The notes: generated from the sequence alone by a model not told the origin. A stretch of DNA of 64,000 nt from Chryseosolibacter histidinae (GCF_018598225.1 NZ_JAHESF010000025.1:1-64000); one strand, 5' to 3'. Shown: positions 36,331 to 45,083, counted from the stretch's first letter. Translations and numbers: made by a program.

Positions 36331-36450
36331 CCCGCGTGGTCAATTATAGTCAAAACTACCATTTCCCGTTCTTTCAGTAGGGGTATTGCTCCCTTTTGCC
36401 GTCATTTGTACGTGGCGGTTATAATAAGTTCTACAGCAATCTATTCCCTG

Positions 36451-36669
36451 ATGGCCCGGTGCCTGAAGGGAGAATCCACCCCGGAGGATGATATGATGCT
36501 TCAGGATCTGCTCTCGTCAGACCCCGGAATGAAAGAAGAATACGATCTCTTCAGGAGCCTGGTGCAAAATGAATGCAACACGCAGCTGAACGGTGACTCA
36601 TCCGAAGCGCATCTTCAGAAAAAATTTGATCGCATTACCCGTCGGTTAAAAGAGGAAGGATCGTTATAA
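36451..36669 (+). CDS. short protein like the cytosolic N-terminus of FecR anti-sigma factors
   Basis: The 72-residue protein opens MARCLKGESTPEDDMMLQDL and continues SSDPGMKEEYDLFRSLV. This helical pattern (Leu-x-Gly-Glu-x-Ser/Thr-x-Glu-Glu, then Asp-Pro) is that of the sigma-binding N-terminus of FecR proteins. It has no membrane span and no periplasmic FecR domain, whereas full-length members usually have over 300 residues. A TTG at 36406 would give 87 residues. It lies directly after the ECF sigma gene. It may be a stand-alone soluble anti-sigma factor or the remnant of a deleted fecR; the next gene begins 63 nt later and is unrelated. Confidence 0.5.
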   Translation: MARCLKGESTPEDDMMLQDLLSSDPGMKEEYDLFRSLVQNECNTQLNGDSSEAHLQKKFDRITRRLKEEGSL

Positions 36670-36732
36670 TCGCACTTCAGTCATCACCGATCAATTCAGA
36701 TTTTTTATTGTTTGTAAACGAATCATAAGCGC

Positions 36733-37545
36733 ATGGACTTTTTTTCACTTAAAGGCAAGTCTGTTATTATTACCGGAGGTACGGGAGTTCTCGGCACATC
36801 CATGACCAAAGGCGTGGCGGAAGCCGGCGCGTCAGTGGCCATCCTGGGAAGAAGAAAAGAAGTAGGAGAGAAGCTCGCAGCCGAGATAAACGCTGCGGGT
36901 GGAAAAGCGATCGCCCTCGTAGCCGATGTGCTCAACCGCGAGCAGCTGGTCAGCGCCAGGGACGCGGTTAAAAAAGCATTCGGCAGCATCGATATACTCA
37001 TTAACGCCGCCGGTGGAAATATGCCCGGAGCAGTCATTCCTCCCGACAAAAACTTTTTCGATCTCAGCATCGACGCATTTCAGCAAGTAATGGATCTCAA
37101 CCTGCTGGGTACAGTATTGCCCACACAGGTGTTCACGGAAGATATGGCCAAACAGAAAAAAGGTGTGATCATCAACATCGCCTCCATGGCCTCTTACAAA
37201 CCGCTTACCCGTGTCGTAGGATATTCCGCCGCCAAGGCTGCCGTTGAAAATTTCACGCGATGGCTGGCGGTTGAAATGGCGAAGAAGTTTGGTGAAGGCA
37301 TCCGTGTCAATGCCATCTCCCCGGGATTCTTCCTCACGGAACAAAACCGTACGCTGCTCACCAATCCCGATGGAACGTTTACCGCCCGGGGCCAGTCGGC
37401 CATCAACCAGACTCCCTTCGCAAGATTTGGAAAACCCGAAGAGCTCATCGGTACATTGGTGTGGCTCTGTTCCGATGCATCCGCTTTTGTCACCGGTGTC
37501 AACGTTCCCGTCGACGGAGGATTCACGGCTTTCGGAGGCGTATAA
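36733..37545 (+). CDS. SDR oxidoreductase, probable fructuronate reductase (UxuB-type)
   Basis: The 270-residue protein is a classical short-chain dehydrogenase: a Rossmann Gly motif GGTGVLGTSM (about residues 15-24), ILINAAGGN, the catalytic Ser of NIASMASYK, and the YSAAK Tyr-Lys pair. GVLGTSMTKGVAEAG and ILGRRKEVGEK resemble the SDR-type D-mannonate oxidoreductases of Firmicutes and Bacteroidota. The gene lies just before glucuronate isomerase, which makes its substrate. Reduction of fructuronate to mannonate is therefore likely. Reduction of the unsaturated-uronate product DEH after alginate cleavage is the alternative. Confidence 0.75.
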   Translation: MDFFSLKGKSVIITGGTGVLGTSMTKGVAEAGASVAILGRRKEVGEKLAAEINAAGGKAIALVADVLNREQLVSARDAVKKAFGSIDILINAAGGNMPGAVIPPDKNFFDLSIDAFQQVMDLNLLGTVLPTQVFTEDMAKQKKGVIINIASMASYKPLTRVVGYSAAKAAVENFTRWLAVEMAKKFGEGIRVNAISPGFFLTEQNRTLLTNPDGTFTARGQSAINQTPFARFGKPEELIGTLVWLCSDASAFVTGVNVPVDGGFTAFGGV

Positions 37546-37600
37546 GTTTAAAGTTTAAGGTTTAAAGTTTAAAGTTTAGGGAAGGTTTAAAGTTTTTAAG
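37546..37600. repeat. TTTAAAG stutter repeat between SDR and uxaC
   Basis: Six irregular copies of GTTTAAAG/TTTAAGG fill the whole gap from the SDR stop (37543-37545) to 2 nt before the uxaC start. No inverted arm is present here, but matching inverted arms flank the other end of uxaC. Confidence 0.75.
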
Positions 37601-37602
37601 GT

Positions 37603-39021
37603 ATGATAGGAACTGCGAAAGTTTTTCTGGATGACGATTTTCTGCTGAGCAATGATATCGCTGTGCAGCTTTATGAGGAGTATGCGTCTCCCATGCCCAT
37701 CGTGGATTATCACAATCATCTCTCACCGGAAGACATCGCTTCGAACCGTAAGTTCACCAACATCACGGAAGCGTGGCTGGAGGGTGACCACTACAAATGG
37801 CGGGCGATGCGCATCAACGGCGTTCCTGAAAAATACTGCACGGGCCAGGTACCACCGCTCGAGAAATTCCAGGCGTGGGCGAAAACCGTACCCTATACCA
37901 TGCGCAATCCCCTGTATCACTGGACTCACCTCGAGCTGAAAAATTATTTCGGGGTACGCAAGCTGCTCGATGAAAAAAGTGCCCGGGAGATCTATGACGA
38001 TTGCTCCGCCATGCTGAACCAGGACGACTTCAGCGTGCACGCCCTGCTGGCCAAAATGAATGTTGAAGTAGTGTGCACCACCGATGACCCCACCGATTCG
38101 CTCGAGCATCATCAGCGTTTCGCAGGCTCCGGGTCGGCGCTGAAAATGTTCCCCACCTTCAGGCCAGACAAAGCTTACGCAACGGAAGATGCCGTTGCCT
38201 ACAACGCTTACCTCGACAAGCTTTCAACAGTTTCTTCGACCGCTATCAAGAATTTTGACGACCTCATCCAGGCGCTGCAAAAAAGGATCGCTTTTTTCGA
38301 CAGCCTCGGATGCCGCGCGTCTGATCACGGACTTGAATCGCTTTATTTTGATGCGCAATCACTGGCAACAGCCCCTGCCATCTTCAAAAAGATCCGCGCA
38401 GGCGAAAACCTCGGCGCCGAAGAAAGATTGCAGCTCAGGTGTGCCGTGCTCATCAACCTCTGCAAGCTTTATCATGAGAAACGGTGGGCACAGCAGTTTC
38501 ACCTGGGCGCTATGCGCAACAACAACACGCGTATGAAACGTGCGCTGGGTGCTGATACCGGTTTCGACTCGGTAGGAGATTACCCGCAGGCAACACACAT
38601 GTCGCGGTTCTTCGATCACCTCGACAGCACAGACCAGCTCGCTAAAACGATCATCTATAACCTCAACCCGTCGCAGAATGAAGTGTTTGCCACCATGGTA
38701 GGCAACTTCAGCGATGGCTCCGTTCCCGGCAAGATCCAGTTCGGTTCGGGCTGGTGGTTCCTCGATCAGAAAGATGGTATGGAGAAGCAGATGAACACCC
38801 TCTCCAACATGGGACTGCTCTCACGCTTCGTAGGCATGGTCACGGATTCCAGGAGCTTCCTGTCATTCCCGCGCCACGAATACTTCAGGCGCATCCTCTG
38901 CAACCTGCTGGCAGAAGATATCCGCGCCGGCGAGCTCCCCGACGATCTCCCACGCATAGGGCAGATGGTGAGGGATGTGTGTTACTTTAATGCGAAGGGG
39001 TATTTTGGGTTTAAAATTTAA
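37603..39021 (+). CDS. uxaC: glucuronate (uronate) isomerase
   Basis: The 472-residue protein, the usual family length, has the UxaC signatures HNHLSPEDIASNRKFTNITE and WLEGDHYKWRAMRINGVPE near the N-terminus (metal-binding His-x-His), and GSGWWFLDQKDGMEKQM and SFPRHEYFRRILCN near the C-terminus. It converts D-glucuronate to D-fructuronate, or D-galacturonate to D-tagaturonate, in the cytosol. It provides the first step after the PUL releases hexuronate. Its last codons and stop (TTTAAAATTTAA) merge with the TTTAAAG stutter repeat. Confidence 0.95.
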   Translation: MIGTAKVFLDDDFLLSNDIAVQLYEEYASPMPIVDYHNHLSPEDIASNRKFTNITEAWLEGDHYKWRAMRINGVPEKYCTGQVPPLEKFQAWAKTVPYTMRNPLYHWTHLELKNYFGVRKLLDEKSAREIYDDCSAMLNQDDFSVHALLAKMNVEVVCTTDDPTDSLEHHQRFAGSGSALKMFPTFRPDKAYATEDAVAYNAYLDKLSTVSSTAIKNFDDLIQALQKRIAFFDSLGCRASDHGLESLYFDAQSLATAPAIFKKIRAGENLGAEERLQLRCAVLINLCKLYHEKRWAQQFHLGAMRNNNTRMKRALGADTGFDSVGDYPQATHMSRFFDHLDSTDQLAKTIIYNLNPSQNEVFATMVGNFSDGSVPGKIQFGSGWWFLDQKDGMEKQMNTLSNMGLLSRFVGMVTDSRSFLSFPRHEYFRRILCNLLAEDIRAGELPDDLPRIGQMVRDVCYFNAKGYFGFKI

Positions 39022-39127
39022 AGTTTAAAATTTAAAGTTTAAAGTTGGAGCTTTCGAATCGGTGCTGAGTTGACAAACACCGAATCTAACTTTAAACCTG
39101 AAACCTGAAACTTCTAACTTTAAACTA
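39009..39127. repeat. TTTAAAG inverted stutter repeat between convergent genes
   Basis: The left arm (39009-39046) is TTTAAAATTTAAAG words; the right arm (39087-39127) is the reverse complement set (AACTTTAAAC, CCTGAAACCTGAAAC). The left arm includes the uxaC stop and the right arm includes the stop of the minus-strand DUF4861 gene. The 40 nt between the arms are unique. Confidence 0.8.
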
Positions 39128-40294
39128 TTTCACAACTTTCACCTCCAACGGCGAGCCGAGTCTCTCTGCAAAACCCTTCAGATACTTATTCCAATCCGTG
39201 GCATTGTTGAAACGTCCGGCTTTTTTCCAGCCGAAGCCTGCGTAGTATACCACTTTGTTCTTCGCTGGTTTCAGCATTACGTAAAGCTGGCTCAGGTCTT
39301 TTTTGGGCGTGCGATAGTCGAGGTGGGAGATCACGTCTTTGCTCGCCGCAACGATGCCTGTTCCCAGCTCTGAGTCGTCAAGTGGTTCCCAATAGCTGAA
39401 CCAACCTTCTGAATCATTCCCGCTTGTTACACCTGCTTTATCATGGAGTGTGATGCCGGCGGTGCAGTTCGGTAGCGGAGCGCTGCTTTCAAGTGTAACT
39501 TCATATCGCGTAAGCTGGCTTCCTGCATCGAGGGAGATCCTTTTCTTTTCCTTGACTGTTGCACCGTTGGCAGTCCATGGTGCATAGGTGAGCTCGAAAA
39601 CGGTGCGGATCGGTCCGGTGGCAATGGTTTTGTACGATACAAAATTCTTCGATACGTAGAGTGAGTCTTTCACCCACACGCCGATCCCACCGCATCCTCT
39701 GCTGGCGCCAACATGGTAATTGTCGAGGCCTTCGCCATTGTCTTTGTGGTACGAGCCGCCGGTTTCACTTTTTTTGTACCATTTATCGATGATCAGATAA
39801 TCCACCCGTTTCAGCCAGCAATCCATGCCACTGGAAAGTGTTCCGCCGGGTTTACCTTCGTCAACGATCTGTTGCGCCTTGGGACCGTAGGTGCGGAAGG
39901 CCACAAGATCATTCTCCCAGGCATAGTCGTCGATACGTTCGGGAACAAGCCGTGAGAAAGTAGCCGAAACTGGTGGCGGCGCCTGAGCGGTTGTTGTCTC
40001 GATGGTCACTGTTTTTTCCTCCTTGCCACGGATGTCAACCTGGAAGAGGAGCTCGTCAGCTTTTCCGTCGTCGTTGTTATCGATCAGCTGTTGCACGAGC
40101 ACTTTGCCGTTGTCCGTTACCTGAAACGGTTTGCCGGCCAGTGAACGCAACGATGTCAGTGGAATGGTAACACTTTCGGCGCGACGATCGGCAGCCAGTT
40201 TGTTGCTGATCTTTACCTGCAGCTTCTGCTGGCCGTAAGACAATGACACACACGAAATGAGGATGCAAAGAAGTGAACAGGATTTGAGCTTCAT
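39125..40294 (-). CDS. DUF4861 family secreted protein
   Basis: The 389-residue protein has a signal peptide (MKLKSCSLLCILISCVSLSY) and then DUF4861 features: QKLQVKISNKLAADRRAESV, the segment DNNDDGKADELLFQVDI, and a long beta-sandwich with DCWLKRVDYLIIDKWYKK and HKDNGEGLDNYHVGASRGCG. DUF4861 proteins are frequent in uronan PULs and may be carbohydrate-active, but their reaction is not known to me. The Asp-rich DNNDDGKADE loop could bind calcium. The upstream ATG at 40327 would add 11 residues before the signal peptide. It converges with uxaC. Confidence 0.8.
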   Translation of the reverse strand: MKLKSCSLLCILISCVSLSYGQQKLQVKISNKLAADRRAESVTIPLTSLRSLAGKPFQVTDNGKVLVQQLIDNNDDGKADELLFQVDIRGKEEKTVTIETTTAQAPPPVSATFSRLVPERIDDYAWENDLVAFRTYGPKAQQIVDEGKPGGTLSSGMDCWLKRVDYLIIDKWYKKSETGGSYHKDNGEGLDNYHVGASRGCGGIGVWVKDSLYVSKNFVSYKTIATGPIRTVFELTYAPWTANGATVKEKKRISLDAGSQLTRYEVTLESSAPLPNCTAGITLHDKAGVTSGNDSEGWFSYWEPLDDSELGTGIVAASKDVISHLDYRTPKKDLSQLYVMLKPAKNKVVYYAGFGWKKAGRFNNATDWNKYLKGFAERLGSPLEVKVVK

Positions 40295-40625
40295 GAGATT
40301 ACGATACAATGATCCGTTAATATACAACGACGGATTTTTATAGCCTAACCCTGAAACGGCATCACTTTATTTCAACTAAAGTTTTCCCCATGTCGCAGGT
40401 AGTTTGAAAATGGTGTAACTTGCATCCATAGCTTGCAGGAATGAGGAGCGCCACCTCAGTTCTTGAAGGTACGAGGTACATCCCGATTCCCATCGGGATA
40501 CGAAGTAGGTCCCGATGCCAATCGGGAGGAAGGCTTTACATCGAAGCCAGTTCCTTTACCTGCTGTTGTCTCCTACTGCCTACTTTTCATGCAGGTGTTT
40601 GAAACCCCCGAATTCAACACAGACT
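40295..40625. other. 331-nt gap with repeats between divergent genes
   Basis: No gene is seen here. It holds two TCCCGATnnnnATCGGGA palindromes (40481-40498 and 40510-40527), a GTACGAGGTAC word (about 40470) and the TACTGCCTACTTTTC word (40574-40588). Promoters for both the DUF4861 gene and LacI 2 must lie here. The longer open frame from 40515 runs through these repeats and is not considered coding before 40626. Confidence 0.6.
40481..40527. repeat. two TCCCGATnnnnATCGGGA palindromes, copies 3 and 4
   Basis: TCCCGATTCCCATCGGGA (40481-40498) and TCCCGATGCCAATCGGGA (40510-40527) lie 11 nt apart. The arms equal those at 15978 and 25694; only the 4-nt loop differs (AACT, AGCT, TCCC, GCCA). Conserved arms with free loops point to selection on a hairpin or on protein binding. 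Confidence 0.8.
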
Positions 40626-41663
40626 ATGAAAAAGGATCGACCAACCGTACATGATATCGCCCGTGAGCTGAACATAACTGCGTCCACGGTTTCAAGAGCG
40701 CTCAACGATCACCCCCGCATCAGTGACAGCACCAAGAAGGCCGTGCTCAACATGGCCAAGAAGCTCAGCTATCAGCCCCACCGCATTGCCGCCGCCCTGA
40801 GAAAAGGCCGCAGCCACATCATCGGGGTAATTGTACCGACCGCCGACCGTAATTTTTTCGCCTCTGTGGTGAGAGGTATAGAAGAGATGGCCAACCAGTC
40901 TAACTACCAGGTGATGATCTGCCAGACGTACGAAGACCCGCACAAGGAAGCGGCAGCCATCGAGGCCCTGCTCAGCTCGCGGGTGGATGGTATCATTGCT
41001 TCGTTGTCGAAACGCACCGAGAACTTCGATCACTTTTTGAAAGTGAAGAACAAAGGTATTCCGCTCATCATGTTCGACCGCTCCAACGATCAGCTCGGCG
41101 TGAGCCATGTTGTGATTGACGATTACCTGGCCTCTTATAAAGCCGTGGAGCACCTGATCGAACAGGGATGCCGGCGGATTGCACACTTCACCAATTTTCA
41201 GAAGATCAACATCTATAAAGAAAGGTTGAGAGGATACAAGGCTGCGCTGGAAGATCATGGAATCGCCTATGACGAACGTCTTGTCGTTGCCAGCAACCTG
41301 CAGCTGCAGGACGGCCGTGAAAGCATGATGAAGTTGCTGGAACTGGCCGAAATACCCGACGCCGTATTTTCTTCCAGCGACCTGGGTGCCATGGGTGCCC
41401 TGCAGGTGTTAAAAGAGAAAGACATCGCCGTGCCAGAGCGCATTGCACTGGTGGGCTTCAGCAACGAGCCGTTTACCATGTTCTCCGATCCTCCGCTCAC
41501 CTCCATCGATCAGCACACCAAACGTATGGGCAACATCGCTTCGGAAATGTTCCTGGAAGAGATCAAGGCATCGCCCATCGAAAAATTCATCCCAAAAAAG
41601 ATCGTACTGAGCCCGGAGCTGGTAGTGAGAAAATCGTCTCTGAAGATCCGCAGAAGCGCCTGA
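40626..41663 (+). CDS. LacI/GalR-family transcriptional regulator 2
   Basis: The 345-residue protein has a helix-turn-helix (PTVHDIARELNITASTVSRA) and hinge (LSYQPHRIAAALRKGRSHII), then the effector-binding domain (RIALVGFSNEPFTMFSDPPL). ATG 40626 places the HTH at the usual distance from the start; an upstream in-frame ATG (40515) would add 37 residues encoded by repeats. It probably controls the sugar dehydrogenase genes next door or the third SusCD pair. It is similar in layout to LacI 1 but clearly distinct. Confidence 0.92.
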   Translation: MKKDRPTVHDIARELNITASTVSRALNDHPRISDSTKKAVLNMAKKLSYQPHRIAAALRKGRSHIIGVIVPTADRNFFASVVRGIEEMANQSNYQVMICQTYEDPHKEAAAIEALLSSRVDGIIASLSKRTENFDHFLKVKNKGIPLIMFDRSNDQLGVSHVVIDDYLASYKAVEHLIEQGCRRIAHFTNFQKINIYKERLRGYKAALEDHGIAYDERLVVASNLQLQDGRESMMKLLELAEIPDAVFSSSDLGAMGALQVLKEKDIAVPERIALVGFSNEPFTMFSDPPLTSIDQHTKRMGNIASEMFLEEIKASPIEKFIPKKIVLSPELVVRKSSLKIRRSA

Positions 41664-41769
41664 CAGGTCTTTCTCTTCAACGGCGATTTGGTATTTTGCA
41701 CTCACTATTAAATGAGTTCACGTTTACAAAAACACATCCTGTTAAATTTACAGACAAATAATTATTGAT

Positions 41770-43044
41770 ATGCAAAACAAAATATTATGCTGGGCGGTGC
41801 TTGCCGTATTTGTGCTGGCCAGCTTCGCACCGGTGAGCGATCCTATTGTTGCGCAGGAGGATGTCTCGCTACAGTTGCCGCAGGGATTTCAGGCCACCAC
41901 CATCATCCCTGAGCTGGGCCGCAACCGCCACCTCGTGGTTCAGAGCAACGGCGATATCTACGTCAAGCTCGACAAGCTGAAGGATGGCGCCAAAGGTATT
42001 GTGATCCTCCGCGATGCGAACAAAGACGGGCAATATGAGATCGCTTCAAGCTTTGGTGATTATGCCGGCACTGGTATCGCCATCAAGAACGGATATTTGT
42101 ACGCTTCATCCGATGACCAGGTGTTCCGCTATAAGCTCAATAAGAAAGGGGAGGTTGAGAATACGGATAAACCCGAGATCATTGTTACCGGTTTGGTGAA
42201 AGGCCGTCAGCACCAGACCAAATCCATCGCGCTTGACAACGCCGGAAATATTTATGTGAACATCGGTGCGCCTTCCAATGCCTGCCAGGAACAGGATCGC
42301 AGCAAAGGTTCTCCGGGCCAGGATCCATGCCCCATCCTGGAGACAGCGGGTGGCATCTGGCAGTTCAGGGCAGACAAGCTGAACCAATCTTACGCAGAAG
42401 GTACACGCTACGCTACCGGTATCCGCAACGTTGTGGGCCTCGACTGGAATGCGCAGGCCAATGAGCTTTACGCGATGCAGCACGGCCGTGATCAGTTCTT
42501 CCAGCTCTATCCTGAAATGTATACGGAGCAACAGAGCGCTGAGCTTCCGGCAGAAGAGCTGTTCATGGTGAAAAAAGGATCGAACTTCGGCTGGCCGTAT
42601 TGCTATTACGACCAGTATCAGAAAAAGAAGATCCTGGCACCTGAATATGGCGGCGACAGCAAAAAGCAAGGCCGGTGCGAAGGTGTAGACCAGCCAGTGA
42701 TGGCATTTCCCGGGCACTGGGCACCGAATGGGCTTTTATTCTATACCGGCAAGATGTTTCCTTCCAAATACAAAAATGGCGCGTTCATTGCTTTCCATGG
42801 GTCATGGAACAGGGCGCCGCTGGAGCAGCAGGGTTACAAAGTGGTGTTCGTTCCTTTTGGAAAGGATGGAAAACCTTCCGGGGATTATGAGGTGTTTGCC
42901 AACGGATTTGCCGGGGCAGGTGTTGTTCAGTCGCCGCGCGATGCCAAATTCAGACCGTGTGGTCTGGCGCAGGGACCTGATGGTGCCTTATACATTTCAG
43001 ATTCTGTAAAAGGAAGGATCTGGAAGATCGTTTATAAAAAATAA
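41770..43044 (+). CDS. PQQ-dependent sugar (sorbosone-type) dehydrogenase
   Basis: The 424-residue protein has a signal peptide ending near VSDPIVAQ and a six-bladed beta-propeller typical of soluble PQQ glucose/sorbosone dehydrogenases: LPQGFQATTIIPELGRNRHL, GKGRQHQTKSIALDN-like core, YATGIRNVVGLDWN, GSNFGWPYCYYDQ, HWAPNGLLFYTG and DGALYISDSVKGRIWKI. It would oxidise a sugar or sugar aldehyde in the periplasm. The cytochrome c gene 9 nt downstream is the natural electron acceptor. PQQ synthesis genes are not in the window; the substrate is unknown. Confidence 0.8.
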   Translation: MQNKILCWAVLAVFVLASFAPVSDPIVAQEDVSLQLPQGFQATTIIPELGRNRHLVVQSNGDIYVKLDKLKDGAKGIVILRDANKDGQYEIASSFGDYAGTGIAIKNGYLYASSDDQVFRYKLNKKGEVENTDKPEIIVTGLVKGRQHQTKSIALDNAGNIYVNIGAPSNACQEQDRSKGSPGQDPCPILETAGGIWQFRADKLNQSYAEGTRYATGIRNVVGLDWNAQANELYAMQHGRDQFFQLYPEMYTEQQSAELPAEELFMVKKGSNFGWPYCYYDQYQKKKILAPEYGGDSKKQGRCEGVDQPVMAFPGHWAPNGLLFYTGKMFPSKYKNGAFIAFHGSWNRAPLEQQGYKVVFVPFGKDGKPSGDYEVFANGFAGAGVVQSPRDAKFRPCGLAQGPDGALYISDSVKGRIWKIVYKK

Positions 43045-43053
43045 AGTTTAGCA

Positions 43054-43452
43054 ATGAAGAAAATCGTGAGTGTAGTGGCGTTCATCGCTGTGCATGCTGC
43101 CGTGCTGGCACAGTCGGCCGACAAAGCATCTATTGAAAGAGGAAAGACCGTGTATGAATCGACCTGTCTGGCCTGCCACCAGGCGGATGGGTCTGGTGTT
43201 CCGAACCTGAATCCGCCCCTGATCAAAACTAAATGGACCCTGGGTGATAAAAATCAGCTGATCAACGTTGTGCTGAAAGGCCTGGATGAAGAGATCGAAG
43301 TGGATGGCGAGACCTATCACAATGTGATGCCACCCCTGAACTACCTGTCTGACCAGGAGATCGCCGACGTGCTCACATACGTACGCAATAACTTCGGCAA
43401 CAAGGCAAGCGCTATTAAGGAAGCTGACGTTAAAGCGCTACGCGAAAAATAG
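43054..43452 (+). CDS. class I cytochrome c, single haem
   Basis: The 132-residue protein has a signal peptide (MKKIVSVVAFIAVHAAVLAQ) and one haem site, CLACH (Cys38, Cys41, His42). NVMPPLNYLSDQEIADVLTY gives the distal Met ligand. It probably accepts electrons from the sugar dehydrogenase encoded 9 nt upstream and passes them to the respiratory chain. Its stop codon (TAG) is the first word of a GTAATCAGG stutter repeat. Confidence 0.92.
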   Translation: MKKIVSVVAFIAVHAAVLAQSADKASIERGKTVYESTCLACHQADGSGVPNLNPPLIKTKWTLGDKNQLINVVLKGLDEEIEVDGETYHNVMPPLNYLSDQEIADVLTYVRNNFGNKASAIKEADVKALREK

Positions 43453-43538
43453 TAATCAGGTGATCGGTATTCAGTAATCGGTTTTAGAGCTACCCAGTTA
43501 CTGACTACCGTTTACCGATCACCTATTACCACTTACTG
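43450..43538. repeat. GTAATC/GGTGATCGG inverted stutter repeat
   Basis: The left arm (43450-43481; AGTAATCAGGTGATCGGTA) pairs with the right arm (43495-43538; TACCGATCACCTATTACCAC). Between convergent genes, the left arm includes the cytochrome c stop and the right arm includes the SusD stop (minus strand). Confidence 0.8.
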
Positions 43539-45065
43539 TCCCGCCAACGGATTGCTCTGGATCTCCACGTCAGGGATCAGGAAATACAACCGGGTAGGAT
43601 CAGGCTTGCGATTTTTGTTCTTGATCTGTGCCCGCACTTCGGAGATGAGCTGCACCGCCCTGTTGGTGCGCACCATGTCGAACCACCTCTTAGCCTCACC
43701 CATAAACTCGTATCCTCTTTCGCGGAACACCAGGTCATCGAACTGTTGCATGGATAATCCTGCGGCAAGATCTGCTGTCACACTGGGTGTATTGATGTCC
43801 ACACCATAACCACGCCTTCTTACCTTGTTGATGGCATCGTAGGCAGCAGCTGTAGGGATGCCGTTGAGCTTATTATCGGCTTCCGCGAAGATCAGCAGCA
43901 CGTCGGCATAACGATAGAAATAAAAATCATTTCCATTGCCGGTATCAATGGGGGCTTGCGGATCCTTGTACTTGCCGAAGCGCAGGTCATAGATATCGGT
44001 TTCTATTTCGGCTTTTACAACCTGGCCGTTGATCACATAGGAGTCATACAGGTTGAACCGCTTGCGCAGGTCGTTAGCATCCCAGCCGCTGATGAGCGGA
44101 GCTTTGGAGATGGCGCCACCGAACTTGTTTCCACTCACTGAAAAACCTGCAGCCTTCGCTCTCGAATCGGCATAATAGGAAGCCAGGAATGCGCCCTGGT
44201 CGATGGCCTGTGAGAACTTCAGCGAGAAAACATCTTCGGCGTTTGTGGGCAGCACGGGTGAGTACAGTGTTTCCAGCGACGTGATCAGGTCGTAGCCATA
44301 CGTTGCCTTTGCATCCATCACTTCTTTCGCTTTGTCGCGTGCTTGCTGGTAATAGGTTGTGCCACCATTCAGCGGAGCACCGGCCATGGTCAGGTACACG
44401 TCTGCCAATGCAACCTTGGCAGCTCCTTTTGTGGCGCGTCCGGCCATAGACGAAGGCACCGTGTTAGGCAGTACACCTTCCGCGAAAGAAAGGTCGGCCA
44501 CGATCTGCGCATAGACGTCGGGTATTTCCGTCAGCGGGATGCTGGTGTTTTCAGTATCCGTGATGGGCGTGAGGCGCAGGGGAACCTTGCCGAAGGTGCG
44601 CACAGCGAAGTAATAGCACAGGGCACGTACGAAACGCGCTTCCCCGTAAGCGGCATCTTTTAAGGTGGCACTGAGGTTCTGATCTTTGTCCAGCGCATCG
44701 ATCAGCACATTGGCGCGCCCTATCGCCTCATACAAGGTGATCCAGGGTTGGTTCATGCTGGTGTTGGTAGTGCTCAGCAGGTTGGCGTAGTTGCTCCACG
44801 ATACCTGGCTGCCGCCACCGTCTGCATATTCGGCCATGAGCTCGAAGCCCAGGCCAACCGTTGATTCCCACAAACGTCCGCGGCTGCGGGTCATGGGCTC
44901 ATAAACACCGATGATGGTCTGCTCCAGCAAACCTGGATTGAGGTTCTCGAGGAAATCCTGCTCCAGTGCCTTGGGATCTTCTTCGAGAAGGTCGTCGCAG
45001 CCTGTGAAATTGAACGCCACCAGCGTGAGGGCGATCAACATTCCATATATTCTGGTTCGTTTCAT
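43533..45065 (-). CDS. SusD-family glycan-binding lipoprotein (PUL 3)
   Basis: The 510-residue protein has a lipoprotein signal (MKRTRIYGMLIALTLVAFNF, then TGC) and the SusD features DLLEEDPKALEQDFLENLN and DDLVFRERGYEFMGEAKRWF. It lies 18 nt downstream of its SusC. No CAZyme follows, since the next genes downstream are on the other strand. It is part of a minimal SusCD pair. Confidence 0.95.
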   Translation of the reverse strand: MKRTRIYGMLIALTLVAFNFTGCDDLLEEDPKALEQDFLENLNPGLLEQTIIGVYEPMTRSRGRLWESTVGLGFELMAEYADGGGSQVSWSNYANLLSTTNTSMNQPWITLYEAIGRANVLIDALDKDQNLSATLKDAAYGEARFVRALCYYFAVRTFGKVPLRLTPITDTENTSIPLTEIPDVYAQIVADLSFAEGVLPNTVPSSMAGRATKGAAKVALADVYLTMAGAPLNGGTTYYQQARDKAKEVMDAKATYGYDLITSLETLYSPVLPTNAEDVFSLKFSQAIDQGAFLASYYADSRAKAAGFSVSGNKFGGAISKAPLISGWDANDLRKRFNLYDSYVINGQVVKAEIETDIYDLRFGKYKDPQAPIDTGNGNDFYFYRYADVLLIFAEADNKLNGIPTAAAYDAINKVRRRGYGVDINTPSVTADLAAGLSMQQFDDLVFRERGYEFMGEAKRWFDMVRTNRAVQLISEVRAQIKNKNRKPDPTRLYFLIPDVEIQSNPLAGQ

Positions 45066-45083
45066 ATCCTTTTCAGTTTTGGG

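Noticed and set aside
40515-40625. Extended N-terminus of LacI 2
   Set aside because: The codons derive from palindromes and the TACTGCCTACTTTTC word, and the HTH normally starts within a few residues of the initiator.
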